Assembly (NCBI RefSeq): GCF_000467185.1
Contig: NZ_BATM01000002.1
Location: 1 to 64,000, forward strand
Origin: Vibrio ezurae NBRC 102218
GTDB lineage: Bacteria; Pseudomonadota; Gammaproteobacteria; Enterobacterales; Vibrionaceae
Direction: 5' to 3'
DNA length: 64,000 nucleotides
Shown: piece by piece, positions 9,265-16,758 of the stretch
Layout of the letters: every line of letters starts with the position of its first letter
How positions within the stretch are numbered: the first letter of the stretch is position 1
Program-made: the position numbers and the translations under genes
The notes under the pieces: generated by a model
What the model saw: only the letters and a program-made list of their open reading frames with translations
Databases searched by the model: none
Told to the model about the DNA's origin: nothing

Positions 9265-10191
9265 CTAGTTGATTAGAGCGCCAAGATTCTTGGTGTCTTG
9301 CTCAACAAAAGAAGTGAACTCTTCTGCATTCATGTTATGAATAGTCATCGCACCTTTTTTCATGAACTCTTTAAATTCAGGAGATGCCATTGCTTGGTCA
9401 AATGCTTTACCTAGAGTTTCGATAACAGCATCTGGCGTATTTTTAGGAGCGCCAATACCACGCCATGTACCTGTTACTACATCAACGCCTTGCTCTTTAA
9501 GAGTTGGAACTTCTGGCAAGAAAGCGATGCGCTCTTCAGACATAACACCTAGTGCTTTAAGTTGGCCTGAACGTAGCTGAGCAATAGCTTCACCCGGAGT
9601 AACCATAGTTACGTCAGTGTGCTTACCTAGTACCGCAGGAATCGCTTCAGATGCACCGTTGTAAGGAATTGCATTTAGTTTGATACCTTGGTCTTTTTCT
9701 AGAGCCATTAGGTAGAAGTTTGGCGCTGCTGTTGAAGCAAACTTAACTACGCCATCGCCTTTCTTTGCTTCTGCAATAAGGTCGTTGATCGTGTTGTATG
9801 GGCTGTCCGCAGAAACCAGCACTACCGCAGGATCAAGGTTCACCATACGAATCAGTTTAAAGTCACTCGCATCGTGCTGCATTAAGCCCATTTGCGGTAG
9901 AGAAGCAATCTCACGAGTTACCACGGTTAGTGTGTAACCGTCAGGACGCTGCTGAGCACCAAAGCTCATACCTACAGCGCCAGCACCACCAGTACGGTTC
10001 ATTACTGCGATGTTCTGACCTAGGATGTCTTTTGCTGAATTCGCAAGAGTACGACCTACTGCATCCGTACCGCCACCGGCGCCAAAAGGAACCACTAGAC
10101 GAATATTTTTGCTCGGGTAATCTGCGGCAACAGCCGTTGCTGATACCATGATGCCAGCGGCAACAAGAAGTGACTTAAGAAGTTTGCTCAT
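9265..10191 (-). CDS. tctC: Tripartite tricarboxylate transporter periplasmic receptor, TctC family
   Basis: This is a periplasmic substrate receptor of the TctC/Bug family (308 residues). The signal peptide ends near AVA-AD at residue 22. The family loop VPFGAGGGTDAVGR follows at about 34-47. The mid-protein segment AIPYNGASEAIPAVLGKHTD and the C-terminal GTWRGIGAPKNTP are typical of the Venus-flytrap fold that binds carboxylates through backbone and water contacts. It is preceded after 39 bases by an unrecognised gene and followed by tctB, tctA. Confidence 0.95.
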   Translation of the reverse strand: MSKLLKSLLVAAGIMVSATAVAADYPSKNIRLVVPFGAGGGTDAVGRTLANSAKDILGQNIAVMNRTGGAGAVGMSFGAQQRPDGYTLTVVTREIASLPQMGLMQHDASDFKLIRMVNLDPAVVLVSADSPYNTINDLIAEAKKGDGVVKFASTAAPNFYLMALEKDQGIKLNAIPYNGASEAIPAVLGKHTDVTMVTPGEAIAQLRSGQLKALGVMSEERIAFLPEVPTLKEQGVDVVTGTWRGIGAPKNTPDAVIETLGKAFDQAMASPEFKEFMKKGAMTIHNMNAEEFTSFVEQDTKNLGALIN

Positions 10192-10230
10192 GATAATTCC
10201 TTTTGTTTCTATAATTTGTAGGTAAAGTTA

Positions 10231-10704
10231 TTAGTTTCGAGTAATTTGCGTAGGGTTTTTGATTTTATTATTTTGATATTCCGCCATGCACAGTTGCTCA
10301 ATTGCCACCGCAATCCAACCACTGATAAGCATGTCGTACCATTGCTCCACACCACTACAACCCACTACGACGTCTCCATAAACAAAAGAGCCATAAAACA
10401 GTAGGTCGTCTTCGCTAAGCGATGCGGTGTGCAGGGTTTGATTCGTCATATTGGCGCGAGAATTACGCCATGCTTGTTTTGCTTTCTTACGAGCAAAGTC
10501 ATCAAATGGGATGGTCCATTGCTCAGGATTGCCCAGTGAAGACTCCACTAAAATCGCTTCTTCAAATGAAGACTCCCAAGGTTTTACTCTAGGGTCCATC
10601 ACTACAATATGCAGCTCTTTGCGATTGGTTCTTTCAAATAATCGCTCAATAGATGGGGTAACTAGTTCAATAGCATCTTTTGCTATCTCTGCTTGAGTTT
10701 TCAT
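10231..10704 (-). CDS. Uncharacterised protein at the head of the tct operon
   Basis: This 157-residue soluble protein has no signal peptide or membrane segment, and I do not recognise the family. Visible features are an amphipathic N-terminal helix, a short strand LHIVVMDPRVKPW, an acidic FEEAILVESSLG stretch, a basic segment RKKAKQAWRNSRAN, and a hydrophobic C-terminal helix ISGWIAVAIEQLCMAE. The general alternation suggests a small alpha/beta domain. It is 39 bases upstream of tctC on the same strand, so it is probably expressed with the transporter and may act on, or sense, its substrate. Confidence 0.75.
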   Translation of the reverse strand: MKTQAEIAKDAIELVTPSIERLFERTNRKELHIVVMDPRVKPWESSFEEAILVESSLGNPEQWTIPFDDFARKKAKQAWRNSRANMTNQTLHTASLSEDDLLFYGSFVYGDVVVGCSGVEQWYDMLISGWIAVAIEQLCMAEYQNNKIKNPTQITRN

Positions 10705-11050
10705 CGCCTAACCTCTGTAATAGACACAAACCTGACTGATGAATTAACTATATTGTATGAGTTGGATTGCTGATATTAGCGACAAAAGCAAATGCTACTT
10801 AGATCACCTACCGGACTCTGAAAGAGTCTAAGAGATCGGATTTTTACGCAGATTAATGGGGTTTTACATGACACTAATCACACTTATTATTAAGTGAAAA
10901 ATGTGAGCAAAGTGGCATAAATAAAGAATATAAAGCTTTGAAAAATAGGATTTTTGTACGTTTAAGAAAAATATCTTAATCAACACGATTTTTAGGAGCT
11001 AAAAAAGATAAAGCCAGTCTATGACTGGCTTTACTTATTTGAGGTTAAGC
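10705..11050. promoter_or_regulatory. Intergenic region with the promoter of the tct operon and the arsB terminator
   Basis: This is an AT-rich spacer of 346 bases without a credible gene. On the minus strand, 10864-10885 reads AAGTGTGATTAGTG then TCATG, a fair CRP-like site (perfect TGTGA left half, TCA of the right half) about 160 bases before the 157-residue gene. A short palindrome GACTCT / AGAGTC lies at 10814-10828. The right end holds the arsB terminator. Confidence 0.5.
11001..11033 (-). terminator. Intrinsic terminator of the arsR-arsB operon
   Basis: AAAGCCAGTC / GACTGGCTTT form a 10-base stem with a 3-base loop. On the minus strand TATCTTTTTT follows. It starts 18 bases after the arsB stop. 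Confidence 0.9.
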
Positions 11051-12106
11051 TTACTTATTCTCATATTTTGTTTTCATACGCAGCGCGACATTCACCAATG
11101 CAATTAAAACAGGTACTTCAATCAATGGCCCAATGACTCCAGCAAAAGCCTGATCGGAGTTGATACCAAATACCGCAATAGAAACGGCAATCGCTAATTC
11201 AAAGTTGTTTCCTGTTGCAGTGTAAGCAATTGACGCATTCTTATCGTAAGGAATACCCAAACGCTTACCGACATAAAAACTAACAAAAAACATCGTGACA
11301 AAATAAATAGTCAACGGGATTGCAATACGAACCACATGCATGGGTAACTCAAGAATCATCTCACCTTTCAAACTGAACATTAGGACAATTGTCGCCAATA
11401 ATGCAATAAGAGTAATCGGTGAAATACGCGGAATGTATACTTCGTTATACCATTGCTCACCTTTCGCTGAGATCAGTATTTTACGCCCTAAGAAACCCGC
11501 TAAAAATGGAATACCAAGATAGATAAATACACTTTGCGCAATATCCGCCATGGATATATTCACTTCCATTCCGGTATAACCAAAAATAGGAGGCAATACG
11601 GTAATGAACAACCAAGCCATAAAGCTATAAGTCACAATTTGGAAAGCACTGTTTAGCGCAACTAAAGCAGCGCCATACTCTTTATTTCCGCCACCGATAT
11701 CATTCCACACCAGTACCATCGCAATACAGCGAGCTAGACCAATAAGAATAATCCCCACCATATAGCCGGGGTGATCGCCAAGAAATACCAGCGCTAATAC
11801 AAACATCAAAATAGGACCGACTAGCCAGTTCATGATCAACGAGAGTTTGATGGCCTGCTTATCTTGAGCCACTTTACCTAGCAAACTGTAATCGACTTTT
11901 GCTAGCGGTGGGTACATCATCAAAATCAGACCAATCGCCAATAAGATATTGGTACTGCCAATCGACATCGCCTCATTAAGCTCAGCAACTTGCGGGAATA
12001 AGGCACCAATAGCGACACCGACTGCCATGGCTAGAAATATCCATAGGGTTAAGTATCTATCAAGAAAACTCAGTGTTGGGGCTTTGCCCTTTATTTCATT
12101 ACTCAT
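11051..12106 (-). CDS. arsB: ACR3-type arsenite efflux transporter
   Basis: This is an inner-membrane arsenite exporter of the ACR3 (BART superfamily) type, 351 residues with about ten transmembrane segments. It carries the essential cysteine C127 in [12 protein letters not shown] and the signature [16 protein letters not shown] and [12 protein letters not shown] near the C-terminus. Usual length is 340-400 residues, so it is complete. It lies 110 bases after arsR on the same strand, with a palindrome in the gap that matches the one upstream of arsR. No arsenate reductase (arsC) or arsH is nearby, so by itself the pair exports arsenite; arsenate would have to be reduced by an enzyme encoded elsewhere. 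Confidence 0.93.
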   Translation of the reverse strand: MSNEIKGKAPTLSFLDRYLTLWIFLAMAVGVAIGALFPQVAELNEAMSIGSTNILLAIGLILMMYPPLAKVDYSLLGKVAQDKQAIKLSLIMNWLVGPILMFVLALVFLGDHPGYMVGIILIGLARCIAMVLVWNDIGGGNKEYGAALVALNSAFQIVTYSFMAWLFITVLPPIFGYTGMEVNISMADIAQSVFIYLGIPFLAGFLGRKILISAKGEQWYNEVYIPRISPITLIALLATIVLMFSLKGEMILELPMHVVRIAIPLTIYFVTMFFVSFYVGKRLGIPYDKNASIAYTATGNNFELAIAVSIAVFGINSDQAFAGVIGPLIEVPVLIALVNVALRMKTKYENK

Positions 12107-12158
12107 AACAAGTCACTCTTATCTTATGTCCATTTATATATGTTCACTTTCATTCGTT

Positions 12159-12176
12159 AATCGTCGAACAACGATT
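12159..12176. promoter_or_regulatory. Candidate ArsR operator in front of arsB
   Basis: AATCGT / ACGATT arms flank CGAACA. The 18-base element agrees at 14 positions with the one at 12566-12583. It lies in the arsR-arsB gap, 53 bases before arsB, suggesting separate control of the transporter gene. Confidence 0.6.
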
Positions 12177-12216
12177 GATAGTATTGTAACCTACCCATCA
12201 TATTCAACACCTATTG

Positions 12217-12552
12217 TTAGAATAAGCTATCAAGTAGGTGTTGGATTCTTTTCATTGCAGGCATTTCTATTCGATAACACACCTTAGGCGGTTGAGGTTC
12301 ACTGCGAACAAGCCCTGCCTCGCGTAATATTCTCAAATGTTCGGATACGGTAGATTGTGCTAAACCCAGTTGCCCAACTAAAACACCGTTTAAGCATCCA
12401 CCTTTTAACTCTAGCTCCAACAATACCTTTAAAATTCTAATTCGTGCAGGATGTGATATCGCTTTTGCCAATGAGGCGAGTTCTTGCTCTTGCTTCTCAT
12501 CTTCTACAGAGATAGTCGGTGCTTGGCACTTTTTCACTTGGCAATCGGTCAT
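12217..12552 (-). CDS. arsR: ArsR-family metalloregulator
   Basis: This is a small winged-helix repressor (111 residues). The HTH runs LGLAQSTVSEHLRILREAGLVRSE at about 63-86 (quoted here only by its ends, LGLAQSTVSEHL and REAGLV), preceded by ISHPARIRILKVLLELE. Cysteines occur at C4 and C9, in GGCLNG just before the HTH, and in VCYRIE. They could form an As(III) thiolate site, but the classical ELCVCDL metal motif is absent, so the ligands differ from plasmid ArsR. AAGGAGAT precedes the ATG. The gene is upstream of the ACR3 gene and is presumably autoregulated through the palindrome at 12566. Confidence 0.88.
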   Translation of the reverse strand: MTDCQVKKCQAPTISVEDEKQEQELASLAKAISHPARIRILKVLLELELKGGCLNGVLVGQLGLAQSTVSEHLRILREAGLVRSEPQPPKVCYRIEMPAMKRIQHLLDSLF

Positions 12553-12565
12553 AAATCATCTCCTT

Positions 12566-12583
12566 TATCGTCGAATGGCGATT
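12566..12583. promoter_or_regulatory. Candidate ArsR operator in front of arsR
   Basis: TATCGTCGAATGGCGATT ends with the same CGATT and contains the same ATCGTCGAA as the element at 12159. It lies 13 bases before the arsR ATG and touches the ribosome-binding site region, a normal place for autorepression. Confidence 0.6.
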
Positions 12584-12783
12584 AATATACAAATTCAGTA
12601 TAGAAACTACAACACCCATTGCCCGTAAATTTTCAGCATCGGAATAGATCTGCCCCTCAAAATATGCAACTACTTACACTTAAGCCTTGATATAAATAGA
12701 ATAAATATTGAACTGCATGCCTAAATAGCGCAAAATCTATACTTCAATAAAACTGATACTTAGTTTTCAATAATGAGGGTTGC

Positions 12784-13713
12784 ATGTTTAAATTTTCCTT
12801 AAAGCAAGTCGCTGTTTTCGATGCCGTAGCCAGTTATGAAAGCGTAAGTATTGCCGCTAAAAAACTGTCGATGACACAGTCCGCTGTCAGTATGTCTCTC
12901 TCTCAATTGGAGTCGGTACTCGATCGACCTCTATTCAACCGTCAAGGGAACCGATTGGTGTTAAGCCATTGGGGTCACTGGCTACGCCCAAGAGCAAAAC
13001 ATTTGCTACAAGAGGCGCAACAAATCGAATTTGGTTTGCACGACCAGCACCTGATCAGTGGCACGTTAAGCCTTTGCTCTAGCCAAACCGCAGCTAAACA
13101 TCTTGTTCCATCGCTCATCAGTAAAATTGATAACGACTTCCCTGAAATGCGAATAAAATTGAACATTGAAAACACAGAAAACGTCATTGAGTCTTTGCTC
13201 AACTACGATTGTGATGTGGGTATCATCGAAGGTCGTAATACCGATAGCCGTCTGCAACAAGAGCATTGGTTAGATGATGATTTAGTGATTGTCTCCTCAC
13301 CAAACCATCCTTTTGCTCAATACAAACAAGTAACTCTGGCACAGCTAGAACAAGCAAAATGGATATTAAGAGAGCCTGGTGCGGGTACTCGTCGCATCTT
13401 TGATGGAGCCATTCATGGTTATATCGACAACATCAAAGTATGGAAAGAATATGAAAGTATTCGGGTGATTAAATCTCTGGTGGCAAATGGCAGTTACCTT
13501 GGATGTGTTCCTTATCTGGATATATTACCTGAACTGGAAAACAATCAACTGGTCGTATTACCCACGCCACAGCTGAATATGCAAAGGGAAATTTCTTTTA
13601 TCTGGAGAAATGACAGCGCTGAATCGCCATTAAGGGAGTGCTTACTTTCGGAGGCAAGAAGATTGACCAAGGGTAAATCTTTCAAGCCACGCAAGGATTG
13701 GACCCCTGCGTGA
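12784..13713 (+). CDS. LysR-family transcriptional regulator
   Basis: This is a typical LysR-type regulator (309 residues). The N-terminal HTH covers about 5-64 (ESVSIAAKKLSMTQSAVSM then LESVLDRPLFNR). A periplasmic-binding-like effector domain follows from about 90 (SGTLSLCSSQTAAKHLVP, DVGIIEG, LREPGAGTRR). The GIIEG and REPGAGTR patterns resemble the YeiE/CysB-like subgroup whose ligands are small inorganic or organic acids, but the ligand is unknown. It converges on the FNT-CBS channel gene 63 bases downstream and is divergent from arsR. Neither neighbour proves its target. Confidence 0.88.
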   Translation: MFKFSLKQVAVFDAVASYESVSIAAKKLSMTQSAVSMSLSQLESVLDRPLFNRQGNRLVLSHWGHWLRPRAKHLLQEAQQIEFGLHDQHLISGTLSLCSSQTAAKHLVPSLISKIDNDFPEMRIKLNIENTENVIESLLNYDCDVGIIEGRNTDSRLQQEHWLDDDLVIVSSPNHPFAQYKQVTLAQLEQAKWILREPGAGTRRIFDGAIHGYIDNIKVWKEYESIRVIKSLVANGSYLGCVPYLDILPELENNQLVVLPTPQLNMQREISFIWRNDSAESPLRECLLSEARRLTKGKSFKPRKDWTPA

Positions 13714-13776
13714 CCTAAAAACTTAGTTGTGCTGTTTTAATGAGGGCGACACAGCCCCTTATATCGTCACTGAATA

Positions 13777-15252
13777 TTAAGCGACCGATAAATCCTTCTT
13801 TTGTTGCATCTGTGGCTGATTGAAATTAACCACCCACTGTGCAATCGCGTCACGTGTCAGCAATCCAACATACTTACCGTTAAATACAACAGGGTATGCA
13901 CTTGGCATTTTGCTGGCCGCTTTTGCTAAGCGCTCTTTAAAGGAGAGAACTTCTCCTCCCATATAAAAGCCACCTTGATTTACCGGGTACAAGGTATCTT
14001 GGTCAACAATCATAGGCTCAAGAGCCGATAAAATGCTTTGCTCCGGTGACAAGGTATAAACTGGTGATTGCATATATTCTTTTACTGATACAGCAACTTC
14101 TGAATCAAAGTCTTCGCCCCATAAACCTCGCAGAAGATCTTGTTGTGAAATGTATCCCTGTAATTGATGATCATCACTGATTACAGCGGCACCCGCTTGC
14201 TCATTTTCGATTAATAACTTAAGTGCAGCTTTGCAGTTGAGCTCTTCAGAGAAAGTGATTTGATTGTCAGAGGCTAGATCAGCAACTCGTAAACGTTTCA
14301 TTTGTTCTAACATGGCATGCTCCAATGAATTTAAATATGAAAGATTAATATCGGTATTTTTAATCGGGTAAATTGACGAGTTTGAGCTTTGTTTTGGCTC
14401 AATACTCCAATAAGCAAGTCCGACCAAAACAGCACCACCAAAAATATTTCCCAACGTGACTGGAAGTAAATTGGCAGTAATAAATTGTTTTATCGTCAGT
14501 AGTTCTATATGAATTCCAGCTTCTATGGCCGTATTCAACAGTTGTGTATCAGCGCTCGCCTTAATCACGATTCCCAGTGGCACCATAAACATATTGGCAA
14601 TACTGTGCTCAAAGCCAGAACTGACAAACATGGCAACAGGAAGCAGCACTAAAAACGCTTTTCCTGCACTTTCTTTGCTACTAAAGCTCATCCAAATGCC
14701 TAAGCACACAAGGAGATTACACATCACTCCTAAAGAGAAGGCTTGCCACCAAGAATGCTCGAGCTTATGACTGGCGATACTCAGCGCATTAAGCCCCCAG
14801 TTTCCATGATCAAGGATGTGCATTTTTGCCATCATAATGAAAGCAAGGGTGAGCATAGCGCCAACAAAGTTTCCCGCGTAAACACGAGCCCAACACCCTA
14901 ATAGCTGTTTAGTCGTGACTCTTTTTTGTGCCCAAGCGACAGAGCTTAATACTGTGCTCGTAAACAACTCCCCACCGCACACCACTACCAGCATCAAACC
15001 AAGGCTAAAAGCGACCCCACCAATGAAACGGGTGAGCCCCCAACCACTATTGTGAGCACCAGTGGTAACCGTGATGTAAAAGACAAATGCTAATGCGATA
15101 AAGGCACCGGCAAACACCGCTAATACAAACGACTGCTTAAAAGATTTAAGTACTTTTTTATGCCCATAATCCGCAGCTTGCATGGTTAGGCTTGGCTTCG
15201 TCGCAGACGAGCTAAGATCAACCAATTCTGGGATCGGGCGTTTTATTGGCAT
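13777..15252 (-). CDS. Formate/nitrite transporter (FNT) channel fused to a CBS domain pair
   Basis: Residues about 30-290 form a FocA/NirC-type pentameric anion channel: AWAQKRVTTKQLLGCWARVY, the K in SAGKAFLVLLPVAMFV, and the central histidine in SGFEHSIANMFMVPLGI. Residues about 320-480 are a tail absent from the 285-residue E. coli FocA. It contains two CBS-like units (AAGAAVISDDHQLQGYISQ and then SAYPVVFNGKYVGLLTRDAI). CBS pairs usually bind adenine nucleotides, so the channel may be gated by energy charge. The likely cargo is formate, with nitrite or hydrosulfide as alternatives. It is a single gene with its own promoter region. An inverted repeat lies about 50 bases upstream. Confidence 0.9.
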   Translation of the reverse strand: MPIKRPIPELVDLSSSATKPSLTMQAADYGHKKVLKSFKQSFVLAVFAGAFIALAFVFYITVTTGAHNSGWGLTRFIGGVAFSLGLMLVVVCGGELFTSTVLSSVAWAQKRVTTKQLLGCWARVYAGNFVGAMLTLAFIMMAKMHILDHGNWGLNALSIASHKLEHSWWQAFSLGVMCNLLVCLGIWMSFSSKESAGKAFLVLLPVAMFVSSGFEHSIANMFMVPLGIVIKASADTQLLNTAIEAGIHIELLTIKQFITANLLPVTLGNIFGGAVLVGLAYWSIEPKQSSNSSIYPIKNTDINLSYLNSLEHAMLEQMKRLRVADLASDNQITFSEELNCKAALKLLIENEQAGAAVISDDHQLQGYISQQDLLRGLWGEDFDSEVAVSVKEYMQSPVYTLSPEQSILSALEPMIVDQDTLYPVNQGGFYMGGEVLSFKERLAKAASKMPSAYPVVFNGKYVGLLTRDAIAQWVVNFNQPQMQQKKDLSVA

Positions 15253-15301
15253 AGTTTCCTCCTTCTCTTTGAATGACCTAAATCACTCGTTTACATTGAG
15301 T

Positions 15302-15330
15302 GCTTTCACAAAAGGTGTTTTCGTGAAAGC
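15302..15330. promoter_or_regulatory. Inverted repeat upstream of the FNT-CBS gene
   Basis: GCTTTCAC (15302-15309) and GTGAAAGC (15323-15330) are perfect 8-base arms with a 13-base spacer. The repeat lies 50 bases before the start codon in the presumed promoter or leader. It is a candidate operator or leader hairpin. Confidence 0.4.
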
Positions 15331-15472
15331 CCATTTAGATTAAGAGAGCGGGAACCAAAATAATATCTAGTAGTTTTGAACAGCAGCGTTAGGAAAACTG
15401 ATGGAGTGCGCAAGGTTGCATAGAAAGGGATTTGAATGGATATGTGGCAAAAATAACTGAAGGAAACAAGTT

Positions 15473-15500
15473 GGGCTACTGATTTAACCTTCAGTAACCC
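15473..15500 (-). terminator. Possible terminator of the ynj operon
   Basis: GGGTTACTGA / TCAGTAGCCC on the minus strand form a 10-base stem with one G-U pair and an 8-base loop. It starts 6 bases after the ynjF stop. The following sequence is only moderately T-rich (AACTTGTTTCCTT), so termination may be weak. Confidence 0.55.
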
Positions 15501-15506
15501 TACACA

Positions 15507-16118
15507 TTAAACGTCTTGTAAGGTTTGAAAGCCAGAATAGATACGAGTGGCTGTCGTAAAGCAACACATGCACCCAAACACAATAGCCAAAGCAGCAAAG
15601 TAATGAGGGAGCAGACACATTAAAATAAAGCAGGCGATGGTTTCTGTACCTTCGGTTAGTCCGCTCATGTAATACAATGACTTATGCTTATATACAGGAT
15701 TATCAATACCCCGCTTCCCTGCCATAACAGCAAAGGCTAAGAAACTGCTCCCTGTTCCGACAAAAGAAAACAGCAAGAAAGCCCCAGCTGTGCCATTCAT
15801 TTCTGGGTTCGCTAATATAAAGCCAAGCGGCATTAAGGAATAAAATAAGAAATCTAAGCTGACATCCAAGAAGCCACCAGCATCCGTAATCCCCTGCCTT
15901 CTTGCCAGAGCGCCATCTAAACCATCGCAAATTCGATTAAGAACAATAAACAGCAATGCAATGCTGTACTGCTCTAGTATCAGCATAGGAAATGCCATGC
16001 ACCCTAATGCAAAGCCAAATAGCGTGGTTTGATTTGCCGTTACGCCTACGCCATCAAGCACCTTTGCCCCTTGAGCTAAAGGCCAGCGAATCACCTTAAC
16101 ACTATAACTATCCAGCAT
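15507..16118 (-). CDS. ynjF: CDP-alcohol phosphatidyltransferase, YnjF-type
   Basis: This is an inner-membrane enzyme of the CDP-alcohol phosphatidyltransferase family (203 residues, about six transmembrane segments). The catalytic motif is visible as DGLDGALAR followed by GGFLDVSLD, giving the four aspartates that bind metal and the CDP diphosphate. The spacing between AR and the following G is one residue shorter than in PgsA. E. coli YnjF has the same length and position at the end of the ynj operon. The alcohol acceptor is unknown. The start overlaps the end of ynjD by 11 bases, so translation is coupled. Confidence 0.9.
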   Translation of the reverse strand: MLDSYSVKVIRWPLAQGAKVLDGVGVTANQTTLFGFALGCMAFPMLILEQYSIALLFIVLNRICDGLDGALARRQGITDAGGFLDVSLDFLFYSLMPLGFILANPEMNGTAGAFLLFSFVGTGSSFLAFAVMAGKRGIDNPVYKHKSLYYMSGLTEGTETIACFILMCLLPHYFAALAIVFGCMCCFTTATRIYSGFQTLQDV

Positions 16119-16758
16119 GATGAGTCTCCCATGGCCAATTCAGTGTTACGCTGTTGTGAGGAATATCTTGCTCATCGTGCGTAACCATTAATGCAGGAAT
16201 ATTTGCCTGCTTTAATTGTTCAAATACCCAGTCCCGAAACTGTGAGCGAAGTTGCGTATCAAGTTTACTGAATGGCTCATCCAATAAAGCAACTTCTGGT
16301 TTAGCGAGCAACATTCTCGTGAGGCTCACCCTCGCTCTCTGACCACCTGAAATCTGCTCTGGGTACGAGTCAGCCAGTTGAGTTAACGTAATTTGTTGTA
16401 GGGCCTGTAGGGCTGTTTCTTTTCTGCTTTGCCCCTTCACTGTGTTAGGTAATGCAAACGCCAAGTTTTCCCATACATTAAGATGCGGAAACAGTAAGTC
16501 GTCTTGAAAAAGGATCCCTACTCTACGCTGATGCGCTGCCATAGAATCTAAGCGGCGCTGATTTAAATGCACTTCACCTTGATAAGTAAACTCCGCCGAC
16601 AAGTGCCCTGCAATAATGTCTAACAAGGTCGACTTTCCACATCCACTGGGGCCCATTAAAGAGACCACTTCACCAGAGTGAATACTCATATTCAACTTAT
16701 TGAATAGCAAGGTTCCATCTGACTTATACACCGTCAGATCTTTAAGACACAGACTCAT
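16108..16758 (-). CDS. ynjD: ABC transporter ATPase YnjD
   Basis: This is the cytoplasmic ATPase of an importer (216 residues). Walker A is GPSGCGKSTLLD at about 36-47. The Q-loop lies around LFQDDLLFPHLNVWENLAF. The signature is ISGGQRARVSLTRMLL, Walker B is VALLDEPFSKLD, and the switch histidine is in MVTHDE. It resembles the ThiQ/YnjD group. Its start overlaps the ynjC stop by 4 bases (ATGA). Confidence 0.93.
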   Translation of the reverse strand: MSLCLKDLTVYKSDGTLLFNKLNMSIHSGEVVSLMGPSGCGKSTLLDIIAGHLSAEFTYQGEVHLNQRRLDSMAAHQRRVGILFQDDLLFPHLNVWENLAFALPNTVKGQSRKETALQALQQITLTQLADSYPEQISGGQRARVSLTRMLLAKPEVALLDEPFSKLDTQLRSQFRDWVFEQLKQANIPALMVTHDEQDIPHNSVTLNWPWETHHAG

